Shown here: positions 44,004-51,781 of the stretch, piece by piece | How positions within the stretch are numbered: position 1 is the first letter of the stretch | Layout: each line of letters starts with the position of its first letter | Assembly: GCF_022059845.1 (NCBI RefSeq) | Contig: NZ_CP091851.1 | Span: 4,515,501-4,579,500, forward strand | From: Terrirubrum flagellatum | GTDB taxonomy: Bacteria > Pseudomonadota > Alphaproteobacteria > Rhizobiales > Beijerinckiaceae | Direction of reading: 5' to 3' | Length of the DNA: 64,000 nucleotides | Position numbers and translations under genes: made by a program | Notes under the pieces: model-generated | What the model was told of the DNA's origin: nothing | Database searches by the model: none | Seen by the model: only the letters and a program-made list of their open reading frames with translations

Positions 44004-47000
44004 TCAGATTTTCGCGCCTTCCGATTTCGGCTTCGATTTCGGCGCGGGCGCAGAAGCCGGCGAGGCGGCCGCCGGCGGCTGCGCATCCCAGCCCTTTTCC
44101 GGACCCGCGACATCGTTGGCGAAGCGATCGTTCGGCGTCGGCTTGAAGGCCTGCGCCGCGGCCTTGGCGCCGGCAAGCTCGTCGGGCGACAGGCGCGCGC
44201 CGATCTCGTCACGCTTCTTGGCGGCTTCGTCGTCGCCCTGGGCTGCAGCGATCGTGAGCCAGGTGTAGGCTTCGCCCATCGACTGGGGCACGCCGAGCCC
44301 GCGAGCCAGCAGGATCGCGATGTTGTACTGACTGTCGCGCACGCCAAGCTTCGCGGCCTTGCTGAAATAGTCGGCCGCCGCGGAATAGTCGGGCTTGCCG
44401 TCGCCGCCTTCGGCGATCATCACGCCAAGATTGTGCAGCGCCTTGGCGTTCCCCTTGTCGGCCGCCTTCAGATACCACTGCTTGGCGAGCCTGGCGTCGC
44501 GAGCGGCGCCGAGGCCTTTCTCATACATGTTGCCGACCCGGAACTGCGCTGGCGCGAGGCCCTCGCCGGCGGCGCGCTCGAACCATTTCAATGCGAGCTT
44601 CGGATCGCGTGACACGCCACGCCCGTCGAACAGGCGCACGCCGACCTCGTAGGCGGCGGCGGGATCGCCGCGCAGCGCGGCGGCGCGCAGCGTGGGCGCG
44701 GAGATCGCCGCAGGCAAATCGATCGAAACGGGCGGCGAGATCTGCGGCGGCTGAGGCGCGGGCGTCGCATCGGCGGGCGATGGAATCGAGCCGGTCGGCG
44801 AGGGATCGACCTGCGCGGGCGCGGCGGGCGCAGCCGTCTGCGGCAGCGGCGCGGGCGCCGAAGTCTGGGGGATTGTGATTGGCGCCGTGGCTGGCGGAGG
44901 CGCGATCGACGACACCTTCTCCTCGACCTTCACCGCAGGCGCCGGCGGCGCGCTCGTCGTGCGGGTGAGAACGTTCATCGCGATGACCGCAAGCAGCAGC
45001 GCCGCAAGGCCGATCAGGATCGGCTTCTTGCGGGTTTCGAGCAGCGATTTCGGCTTCTCGGCCGCATCGGCCGGCGCCGCCTTGGCGGCGGCGCGGGCGG
45101 CCTGCGTTTCATCGGTCGCCATCTGCGCGGCGCGGCGCGCTGCGGCGATGAAATTCGCCTTCGTGGCGGCCGCCGCATCGGGCGCGGCGGCGCGACCCGT
45201 CGACGCCTGCGGCCGGCCGGAGCCCGGCTCCAGCGGCGAATCCGGATTGGCGCCGGATTCGGTCGCCGCTGCGATATCGGCGGACGCCTTCGTTTTCCGT
45301 TGAGCGGCTGGCGCGGCGACCGGCGTTTCGTCCGAGGCGCCGCGCGACAGGAAGGGCAGTTTCAGGGAGAAGAGCGACGGTTTTGACGGGGCGGGCTCCG
45401 CCGAAGCAGGCGCCGCCTGCCTGCGGCCGGTCAGGCGGGCCGTGGGCGCGCCGGGATCGATAGTCGGCGCAGCCGGACGCGCCGGCTCGGGCGTTTCGAC
45501 GCGAGGCGCCGCAGGCTTCGCCTTGGGCGCGGGCGCCGGAGCGGGCTCCGCCATCATCATCGGGGCCGGCGGCAAAGGCGCGGGCGTCGCGGCGAGATCG
45601 CGTTCGACGGCGCCGAGGCGCTCGACGATTTTCTCGAGCGCGAGATGAATCGCGTCCAGCGTCTCGTGAGTCTTGCGATCGATGAGATCGCTGGTGCGGC
45701 GAAGCGCGCTGACGTCCTCGGCCAACGCCTCGAACTGCGGATGGCTCGCGCTCGCATTGAGATCGCTGGCGCGGCGCAAAACATCGCCGGCGACTTCGCG
45801 CGCGGCGTCGATCGCAGCCTGTCGCGCAACCGCCTCGGCGGAGGAATTGCGATCGTTGCGCAGCGAATCGATCTGCGTGAAAAGATCCGACACCGCGCGC
45901 TCGATGGTCGACAGCGATTGCGCGCCGTCCGACCGATCGAGTTTTTCCGCCACGCTGCGAATTTGCGCCTGCAGCTCCTCGAATTGCGTCGGGCCGGTCT
46001 GTTCCGCGCGCGCCTCTTCCATGCGTTCGGTCAGACCGCGAATCATGGATTCGATGCCACTGAGATCGGCCTTTGCTCCGCCCTTGCCGGTTGGCGCCAG
46101 CGGGCGATTCTTTACATCCTCGATCTTGGCGTCGATGGCGGAGAGCTGGCTCTCGAGCTTGGCGACGGCGGACGACGGATCGAGATCGCGCGCCATCGCG
46201 CGCATCTCGGCGGCGAGCCGTTCGAGCTGGTTGCTATCCATCGTCGATGGACCGACGTCGAGACGATCAAACCGCCCGACCAATGACGAAATCTGCGATT
46301 CAAGCCGGTCAAGCGTCGGATGGGCGCCGGAGAGGTCGACCTGCCCGCCAAGTTCGCGCGCGGCTTGCGCGAGTTGATCCGCCGGATGCTCGGCGAAATG
46401 CGTGTCGAGCGCTTTGCGCAACTCAACGATGGCGACCTGAATCTCGCCGCGGACATCTTTTGAAATACGTCCGCCGGCGGCGTCGATGCGCGACTCGAGT
46501 CCGTCGAGCAGGCGCGACGGATCGAGATTCGCGCCCTGGCGCGCCACAACGTGCAACGCGTCGCGCAGTTCGGCCATCTGGGCTTCGATCGGTGTGAGAT
46601 CAGGCGCCGCAGGCGGCGTCGACAGACGGGCGCTCAGCGACGCGAGCTCATTGTGGATCGGCGACAGGTCGATCGACGGCTTGTTCAGTCGCTCCGTCAG
46701 CGACTCGATCTGGCTTTGCAGCGGCGAAAGATCAACAGCCGCGCGCGGCTGCTCAAGCCGACGCGCGAGCGACGCGATTTCGGATCTGATCGAATCGGCG
46801 TCGGAGCGGTTCGTCAACGCGCCGACGACCGCGTTCTTCAGGGAATCGAGCTGCTCGCGCATGGGCGAGAGATCGATCGACGGTTGCGGCCGGCCAAGCT
46901 GCGCGGCAAGCGCGGCGATATCCGAACGCATGGTGTCGACCGCCGGCGCGAGCGCCTGGATCGCTTTCGCCTGGGCGTTTTCGAGCCGATCCTCAATCGC

Positions 47001-47723
47001 GGCCAGTCGGTCTTCGAGCGGACCGGCGGCGGCGGAAGGCGGCAGCGGCTCGTCGAGCTGAAGCTGATGGGCGCGGATTTGCGCCGCCGCTGCGGCGGCG
47101 CCCGAACGCAGTCGCCGGCGCGGACCGTTGAGAGCGACCGGAGCTTCCGATGGACGCTCGCCGAGCCGCTTCGCCAGCGTTTCCAGACTCGATTCGAGCC
47201 GCGCGAGACGATCCTGCTCATGAGGATCACCGCGACGCGCGGCGTGCGCCTCGTCGATCCGGCGTCCGATGTCGGCGAGCCGGGCGTCGAGATCGGCGGC
47301 GGGACGCGCCTGCAGCCGGTCGTCAATGCGGCCGGCGATGTCTTCCAGACGGCGTTCGATCTGGTCGAGCGTCGCACCAAGGCGATCGGAGCGGTCATCG
47401 CCGCGGTCGCGGCCGGATGATTCGCTGCGATCGAGCCACCGGCCCAGCGCGTCGATGACGTCGTCAGCGCGGCTGTCGCTGCGGCGCTCGCGGGCGTCGA
47501 GTTCGGCGCGGGCGGATTTCAGGATGCGTTCGTCGCTGCGGCTTGCGCCATAATAGTCGCCCTCGCGGCGGCGGCCCCCGCCGCTGCGTTCGCCGTCGCG
47601 ACGCTGATCTTCGGCGCTCATGGCGTCGAGCCACTCGCCGAGCGTCATGCGGCTGCGACGATCGCCGTCATCTCCCGCTTCGCGGGATCCCTGACGGGAA
47701 ATCCAAGATTCAGTCCTGCTCAT
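44004..47723 (-). CDS. PodJ-like localisation protein: coiled coil, membrane anchor, Sel1 repeats
   Basis: 1239 aa. A cytoplasmic N-terminal part starts with a short conserved head (MTLGEWLDAM), then long coiled-coil/heptad segments (about 60-730, repeated DLSP...IESL units), and a Pro/Ala linker. One membrane helix is at about 899-921 (PILIGLAALLLAVIAM). The periplasmic part is Pro-rich, then three to four Sel1-like TPR repeats at about 1060-1200 (DPAAAYEVGVRLFDGRGVSRD, APAQFRVGNMYEKGLG, AKALHNLGVMIAEGG). Architecture matches PodJ/PodJL polar scaffold proteins and exopolysaccharide-production-associated Sel1 proteins. The gene stands alone. Confidence 0.85.
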   Translation of the reverse strand: MSRTESWISRQGSREAGDDGDRRSRMTLGEWLDAMSAEDQRRDGERSGGGRRREGDYYGASRSDERILKSARAELDARERRSDSRADDVIDALGRWLDRSESSGRDRGDDRSDRLGATLDQIERRLEDIAGRIDDRLQARPAADLDARLADIGRRIDEAHAARRGDPHEQDRLARLESSLETLAKRLGERPSEAPVALNGPRRRLRSGAAAAAAQIRAHQLQLDEPLPPSAAAGPLEDRLAAIEDRLENAQAKAIQALAPAVDTMRSDIAALAAQLGRPQPSIDLSPMREQLDSLKNAVVGALTNRSDADSIRSEIASLARRLEQPRAAVDLSPLQSQIESLTERLNKPSIDLSPIHNELASLSARLSTPPAAPDLTPIEAQMAELRDALHVVARQGANLDPSRLLDGLESRIDAAGGRISKDVRGEIQVAIVELRKALDTHFAEHPADQLAQAARELGGQVDLSGAHPTLDRLESQISSLVGRFDRLDVGPSTMDSNQLERLAAEMRAMARDLDPSSAVAKLESQLSAIDAKIEDVKNRPLAPTGKGGAKADLSGIESMIRGLTERMEEARAEQTGPTQFEELQAQIRSVAEKLDRSDGAQSLSTIERAVSDLFTQIDSLRNDRNSSAEAVARQAAIDAAREVAGDVLRRASDLNASASHPQFEALAEDVSALRRTSDLIDRKTHETLDAIHLALEKIVERLGAVERDLAATPAPLPPAPMMMAEPAPAPAPKAKPAAPRVETPEPARPAAPTIDPGAPTARLTGRRQAAPASAEPAPSKPSLFSLKLPFLSRGASDETPVAAPAAQRKTKASADIAAATESGANPDSPLEPGSGRPQASTGRAAAPDAAAATKANFIAAARRAAQMATDETQAARAAAKAAPADAAEKPKSLLETRKKPILIGLAALLLAVIAMNVLTRTTSAPPAPAVKVEEKVSSIAPPPATAPITIPQTSAPAPLPQTAAPAAPAQVDPSPTGSIPSPADATPAPQPPQISPPVSIDLPAAISAPTLRAAALRGDPAAAYEVGVRLFDGRGVSRDPKLALKWFERAAGEGLAPAQFRVGNMYEKGLGAARDARLAKQWYLKAADKGNAKALHNLGVMIAEGGDGKPDYSAAADYFSKAAKLGVRDSQYNIAILLARGLGVPQSMGEAYTWLTIAAAQGDDEAAKKRDEIGARLSPDELAGAKAAAQAFKPTPNDRFANDVAGPEKGWDAQPPAAASPASAPAPKSKPKSEGAKI

Positions 47724-48172
47724 GGCGTCCGCCGCTTCGCGATGGCCTGTCCGACCCGACGCCTTCAGCTCGCCTGCTGCGAAACCGCCGGGGCGGGCCG
47801 TTTGCGCAATCCTTGAGAGAATGTTGACGGGATCGCTTTGGAACAGCCCGCGTTACTTTTCTGCAAACAGGGTAAATGGATCGTTAAGCCCGGTAAGGTT
47901 GTGGAAACCATTTTTGCGTGTCGCGCGGGCAACACTCCGGCTCAGCCGGGAAACCATAACTATTTGAAGAAATTACAGGCATGCCATTGGACCAGAGCGG
48001 CCGAACGCCCATATGCGGATTACCGTAAGGAGATGACGCGCGTCACGTCCTTACTTCACGGCGCCTTATTTTGCCGTCAGAGAGAAATGGAGAGAACGGC
48101 GGCGACTGCCTCCGTTAGCGTTCCCGTTCCCAATGACGTGGATGGGACCTCAGACAACCTAGGAGAATAATC
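47724..48172. promoter_or_regulatory. Divergent intergenic region between podJ-like gene and merR-1
   Basis: 449 bases without a convincing gene. It holds the podJ-like promoter on the left and the merR-1 promoter on the right. Within it, 48025-48054 is a 30-bp inverted repeat GTAAGGA-GA-TGACGC-GCGTCA-CG-TCCTTAC (only the two central-arm dinucleotides mismatch), a strong candidate binding site for a dimeric regulator, possibly MerR-1 itself. AGGAG at 48161-48165 is the ribosome binding site of merR-1. Confidence 0.5.
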
Positions 48173-48583
48173 TTGACCGCTCGCCCCATGATGGCGATGG
48201 CGGATGACGTTTTGTCGACCGCCTCCCCCGCCGATCTTCAGGCCCCGGAATTCACGATCGGCGACCTCGCCCGGGAATTCGGCGTCACCCTGCGCACCCT
48301 GCGCTTCTACGAACATCGCGGCCTTCTGAAGCCGCGCCGGCAGGGTCTGTCGCGCTTCTATGACGAGAAAGCGAAAGCTCGCCTCGCCCTCATCCTGAAG
48401 GGCAAGCAGCTCGGATTCACGCTGACCGAGATTCGCGCCATGCTGGCCGCGAACGAGCGCGGCGCGCAGAATGACCTCGGCCTCAGCCGCGAGCAGATGA
48501 AGACCCAGCTCGAGACGCTGCGCGCCGAGCGCGCCCGCATCGAAGCCGGCATCGCCGAACTCGAAGCCAAGCTCGCCGGCTGA
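48173..48583 (+). CDS. MerR-family transcriptional regulator (paralogue 1)
   Basis: 136 aa starting at a TTG (48173): AGGAG lies 7 bases upstream, whereas the first in-frame ATG (48188) is 22 bases away from it. The winged helix is EFTIGDLAREFGVTLRTLRFYEHRGLLKP, then SRFYDEKAKARLALILKGKQLGFTLTEI; a C-terminal coiled coil (about 100-134) mediates dimerisation. No effector-binding domain or metal cysteines. The protein is closely similar over its whole length to the MerR at 51225-51617, with fixLJ between them. The group resembles small MerR regulators of acyl-CoA metabolism. Confidence 0.92.
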   Translation: MTARPMMAMADDVLSTASPADLQAPEFTIGDLAREFGVTLRTLRFYEHRGLLKPRRQGLSRFYDEKAKARLALILKGKQLGFTLTEIRAMLAANERGAQNDLGLSREQMKTQLETLRAERARIEAGIAELEAKLAG

Positions 48584-48639
48584 CGCCTTCCGCGCCGTTC
48601 GCGCCGCGGCGGAGAAAGTCCGCGCGGCGGACGGCGCTT

Positions 48640-49266
48640 TCAGGCCGCTTCGACCATAATCGCCAGCCTCACCAGTTCGGAGAGGCTGGCGCTTTGCGTT
48701 TTATGCATCACATTGGCGCGGTGAATCTCCACCGTGCGCGGACTGATCTGCAGTTTCAGGGCGATGTGCTTGTTGGAGAAACCCTGAACGAGAAAGCCCA
48801 GCACTTCGCGCTCGCGCGACGAGAGCGAGGTGAGCCGCGCCTGCGCGTCGGCCCGCAGCTCATCCTTGCCGTGGGCGATGCTGGCCCGCTCCAAAGCCGC
48901 GCGCACCGACTGGATGATCACGTCGGACTCGAATGGCTTTTCAATAAAATCTGAAACGCCCGCCTTCATGGCCTGGATGGCCAGCGGCACGTCGGCGTGT
49001 CCGGTGATGACGATGATCGGCAGCGGCGAGCCGCGTCCCTTGAGTTCGCGCACGAGCTGAAGCCCGTCCATCCCCGGCATCCGGATATCGGTGATCACGC
49101 ATCCTTGAGTGGCGCTCCCCGCCGCGTCCAGGAAGGCGGCGGCGGACTCGAACGCGCGCGTGGGCAGCTTTTCCGTCTCAAGCAGGAAGGACAGGGATTC
49201 CCGCACCGCATCATCATCATCAATGATGAAGACCGTCGGCCCCACCAGACTTATCGTCGCCCTCAT
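48640..49266 (-). CDS. fixJ: FixJ-type response regulator
   Basis: 208 aa. N-terminal receiver with the acidic pocket FIIDDDDAV, phospho-acceptor Asp60 (VITDIRMPGMDG), the conserved Thr (VITGHAD) and Lys (EKPFES); C-terminal LuxR-type helix-turn-helix (LSSREREVLGFLVQGFSNKHIALKL, then SPRTVEIHRANVMHK). When phosphorylated by FixL under low oxygen it activates fixK or nif/fix-type microaerobic genes. Its start overlaps the end of fixL by 47 bases; an internal GTG at 49245 would shorten the overlap. Confidence 0.92.
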   Translation of the reverse strand: MRATISLVGPTVFIIDDDDAVRESLSFLLETEKLPTRAFESAAAFLDAAGSATQGCVITDIRMPGMDGLQLVRELKGRGSPLPIIVITGHADVPLAIQAMKAGVSDFIEKPFESDVIIQSVRAALERASIAHGKDELRADAQARLTSLSSREREVLGFLVQGFSNKHIALKLQISPRTVEIHRANVMHKTQSASLSELVRLAIMVEAA

Positions 49267-50761
49267 TCGTCGCAGCCCGAAGAGTCAAACAGAAGGCCGC
49301 TCCCCCAAGCGGACTCGACTCATGCCAGAGTCGACCTCCGTGATCTTCTATGATCGTGCGCGAGATGGAAAGCCCCAACCCCATGCCGGCGGCGCGGGTT
49401 GTGGACATGGGCTGGAACAGCCGGTCGAGCATGTCCGGACTGACTCCCGGCCCGCTGTCCTCGACCTTGACGAGCAGCATCTCCTGAGGCGCCGGCGCGA
49501 CTGAGATCCGCACCTCCTTGCGGCCCTCATGAAGCTGCAGCGCATCGAACGCGTTGCGCAGCAGGTTGAGCAGGACCTGCTGCACCTGCACCTTGTCCGC
49601 CATGACGCGGGCGTCAGGCGGATCGGCGGGATAGACGACGCGGATATTGCGATCCTTCGCCAGCATCTCGGTGAGGGCCTCGACCTCGCGGAGAAGGATA
49701 TCGAGCTTTTCGGAGCGAATGTCCGTGCCCTCGCGGCGCAGAAAGGAGCGCGTGCGCCGGATGATCTCGCCGGCGCGAAGCGCCTGGTCGCCGGCGCGCG
49801 AGAGCGCGTCAATCAGCCTGGGATTGGGCGGCGTCGCGTCGAGAGCGAGGCTGCGCGCGCCGCGCAGATAGTTGCTCAGCGCAGCCAGCGGCTGATTGAC
49901 CTCATGGGCGATGGTTGAGGCGAACTCACCGAGCGAGTTCAGCCGCCAGACATGCGCGAGCTCCTGCTGAAGCTGACGCTGGCGCGCCTCCGCGTCGCGC
50001 AGCTTCGAGAGATCGCGCGCGAAGCCGGTGAACATGCGCTGCGGCCCCATGCGGACCTCGCCGATCGACAGCTCCATCGGAAAGACCGAGCCATCCTTGC
50101 GCAGGCCCTCGACCTCGCGCCCGACGCCGATGACGCGGCGCACGCCGGTTCTGAGATAATCGGCGAGATATCTGTCATGCTGATTGACGTAGGGCGGCGG
50201 CATCAGCATGCGCACATTCCGGCCGATCGTCTCGCTGCGATCATAGCCGAAGGTCTCCTCGGCCGTCCTGCTGAAGCGCTCGATCGTTCCCTTTTCATCG
50301 ATCACGATCATCGCATTCGGGACCGTGTCGAGAATCGACTGCAGATGCGCCTCGCGCTCGCGAATGTCGTCGCCGGCGAGTTGGGCGGTCCTGCTCAGGC
50401 GCTTGCGATTTTCGCCGCCAATAGCTCCGACGACGCCGAGCACAAACACCATCGCCGCGCGGACATGAGCTTCAACGAAAGGCTCATTCTGGCGCAGCTC
50501 GACAGCCAGCCCTGCGGCGACTGCGATCACGGTCGCCAGCAAGCCCGGCGCAAGTCCGCCGCGCAACGCGGCGATCAGAACCGCAAGCAGGCAGAGGAGA
50601 TCGAGCGAATAGGCGAAGACCCTGCCGAACGCCGCGTAGATGAGGAAAGCGGCGCCGACCGCGAGCACCGCAAAAGCGTAGTCCGACCAGGAGGCGGACG
50701 CGATCGCCGAACGAAAGGCTGAAATCGTCTGCTGGAACGGGCTCAAAAGGGCGCTCTTCAT
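49220..50761 (-). CDS. fixL: Oxygen-sensing histidine kinase FixL
   Basis: 513 aa. Residues 27-115 hold three to four membrane segments, then a haem PAS domain (about 135-260). His195 (NQHDRYL) and Arg215 (GVGREVEG) correspond to the haem-ligand His200 and oxygen-contact Arg220 of Bradyrhizobium FixL, with the same spacing of 20. The phospho-acceptor is His286 (TIAHEVNQPLAAL), and the ATPase domain shows VLLNLLRNAFDAL, DSGPGV and GMGLGLSISR. Oxygen bound to haem inhibits the kinase; at low oxygen it phosphorylates FixJ. Gene order fixL-fixJ is conserved; no fixK or ccoNOQP genes are in the window. Confidence 0.93.
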   Translation of the reverse strand: MKSALLSPFQQTISAFRSAIASASWSDYAFAVLAVGAAFLIYAAFGRVFAYSLDLLCLLAVLIAALRGGLAPGLLATVIAVAAGLAVELRQNEPFVEAHVRAAMVFVLGVVGAIGGENRKRLSRTAQLAGDDIREREAHLQSILDTVPNAMIVIDEKGTIERFSRTAEETFGYDRSETIGRNVRMLMPPPYVNQHDRYLADYLRTGVRRVIGVGREVEGLRKDGSVFPMELSIGEVRMGPQRMFTGFARDLSKLRDAEARQRQLQQELAHVWRLNSLGEFASTIAHEVNQPLAALSNYLRGARSLALDATPPNPRLIDALSRAGDQALRAGEIIRRTRSFLRREGTDIRSEKLDILLREVEALTEMLAKDRNIRVVYPADPPDARVMADKVQVQQVLLNLLRNAFDALQLHEGRKEVRISVAPAPQEMLLVKVEDSGPGVSPDMLDRLFQPMSTTRAAGMGLGLSISRTIIEDHGGRLWHESSPLGGAAFCLTLRAATNEGDDKSGGADGLHH

Positions 50762-50810
50762 TGAGGCGCCCTCCTCTACATGATGCAGGCTGGCCCAGGC
50801 ATAAGGGATA

Positions 50811-50837
50811 TTACGTAACGGCTGTCGCTTCCGTCAC
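50811..50837. promoter_or_regulatory. Inverted-repeat cluster between fixL and the small-protein/merR-2 genes
   Basis: TTACGTAA (50811-50818) is a perfect 8-bp palindrome, overlapping GTAACGG-N9-CCGTCAC (50815-50837, 6 of 7 positions paired). It lies in the 144-base divergent region before fixL (start 50761) and the ORF at 50906, so it could be an operator for either. Confidence 0.3.
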
Positions 50838-50905
50838 GATCGCTGGCCGCTAAGAGCTTTCCTCTACGCAATCATACGAAATAGAAATCGCTCCGGAGCT
50901 TTGGC

Positions 50906-51202
50906 ATGGTCCGCCTGACGCTACGGATGGCGTCGCGAGAACACCGACGGACCTCCATGCTTGGCGCCTTGAAAGACCGCATCGACGTCGCCGCCGCCGA
51001 CAGGAGAGTCGCCGGGGACGACATCAAGCGCGCAGTCGAAGAGGCTCTGCGGATGGCCGACGAGCTGCAGCTTGCGAGCGTATCGAGACTGCTGGCGCTG
51101 GCGAAAGTCGAGCTGCTTCTCTCCGACCTCGAAGGCAGCAAGCGGCGCGCGTCCGCTTTCCTCCGCACGCGCAAGGAGATCGGCGCTTCGGCGCCTGTGT
51201 GA
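50906..51202 (+). CDS. Small helical hypothetical protein upstream of merR-2
   Basis: 98 aa. ATG at 50906 with GGAG 7-8 bases upstream; an internal ATG at 50957 (MLGALKDRIDVA) is an alternative. The product is predicted all-helical with heptad-like leucines (VSRLLALAKVELLLSDL) and no known domain. It ends 22 bases before the merR-2 start on the same strand, suggesting a shared transcript. I do not recognise the family; a shadow frame is possible, but the ribosome binding site and spacing favour a real gene. Confidence 0.5.
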   Translation: MVRLTLRMASREHRRTSMLGALKDRIDVAAADRRVAGDDIKRAVEEALRMADELQLASVSRLLALAKVELLLSDLEGSKRRASAFLRTRKEIGASAPV

Positions 51203-51224
51203 CCCCCTGAAACTGGAGACTGAG

Positions 51225-51617
51225 ATGAGCGCCCTTCCCATGTTTGCCGAGACCAAGATCATCAACATGCCTGCGCCGCCGGAAGCTGAATATTCGATCA
51301 GCGAAATGTCGCGCGAGTTCGGCGTCACGCTGCGCGCGCTGCGCTTCTACGAGGATCGCGGACTGCTCAACCCGCGGCGCGAGGGCCAAGTCCGTTTCTA
51401 CGACGAGACGTCGAAGGCGCGCCTCGCCCTCATCCTCAAGGGCAAGCAGCTCGGATTCACGCTCACCGAAATCTGGGCGATGCTCGCCGCCAACGATCAG
51501 AAGCGGGGCGATCTCGGCCTCAGCCGCGAGCAGATGGAGGAGCGGCTTGCGTCTCTCCGCGCCGAACGCGCGCGGGTCGACGCCGCCATCGCCGAGCTGG
51601 AAGCCGGGCTCGGCTGA
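51225..51617 (+). CDS. MerR-family transcriptional regulator (paralogue 2)
   Basis: 130 aa, ATG at 51225 with GGAGA upstream. Winged helix EYSISEMSREFGVTLRALRF, then YEDRGLLNPRREG and VRFYDETSKARLALILKGKQLGFTLTEIWAM; a C-terminal coiled coil (EQMEERLASLRAERARVDAAI). It is a paralogue of the protein at 48173-48583. It lies just before the acyl-CoA dehydrogenase operon, separated by a hairpin and a 30-bp palindrome, so it probably represses the beta-oxidation genes and responds to acyl-CoA or related stress; the ligand is inferred. Confidence 0.92.
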   Translation: MSALPMFAETKIINMPAPPEAEYSISEMSREFGVTLRALRFYEDRGLLNPRREGQVRFYDETSKARLALILKGKQLGFTLTEIWAMLAANDQKRGDLGLSREQMEERLASLRAERARVDAAIAELEAGLG

Positions 51618-51654
51618 TCGGAAAGTTCAAGGGTCGGGCGGAGGGGGCCCTGCG

Positions 51655-51691
51655 AGGGGAGGCGAGCGGCTGGGGGGCCCTCGCCTCCCCT
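51655..51691 (+). terminator. Probable terminator hairpin of merR-2
   Basis: Perfect 12-bp stem AGGGGAGGCGAG / CTCGCCTCCCCT with a 13-base G/C-rich loop, starting 38 bases after the merR-2 stop; the following bases TGCGTCT give only a weak U-tract. It would separate merR-2 from the acyl-CoA dehydrogenase operon. Confidence 0.5.
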
Positions 51692-51703
51692 TGCGTCTGC
51701 CGG

Positions 51704-51733
51704 GCGAGATAGTTTATATGTAAACTATCTCGC
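51704..51733. promoter_or_regulatory. Perfect palindromic operator candidate before the acyl-CoA dehydrogenase operon
   Basis: GCGAGATAGTTTA, the spacer TATG, then TAAACTATCTCGC: a perfect 13-bp-arm inverted repeat, AT-rich in the middle, 48 bases before the ATG at 51782. The core GTTTA-N4-TAAAC resembles operators of MerR-type fatty-acid regulators. No T-run follows it, so it is more like a regulator site than a terminator. The gene for MerR-2 lies directly upstream. Confidence 0.7.
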
Positions 51734-51781
51734 GGCGCCGGGTCCGGTCGCGCCGCGTCTGCGGAGCGAGGGACACGCGCC

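Noticed and set aside
47838-48170. 110-codon open frame before merR-1
   Set aside because: No ribosome binding site and no recognisable fold; it runs through the 30-bp inverted repeat and ends just before the merR-1 start.
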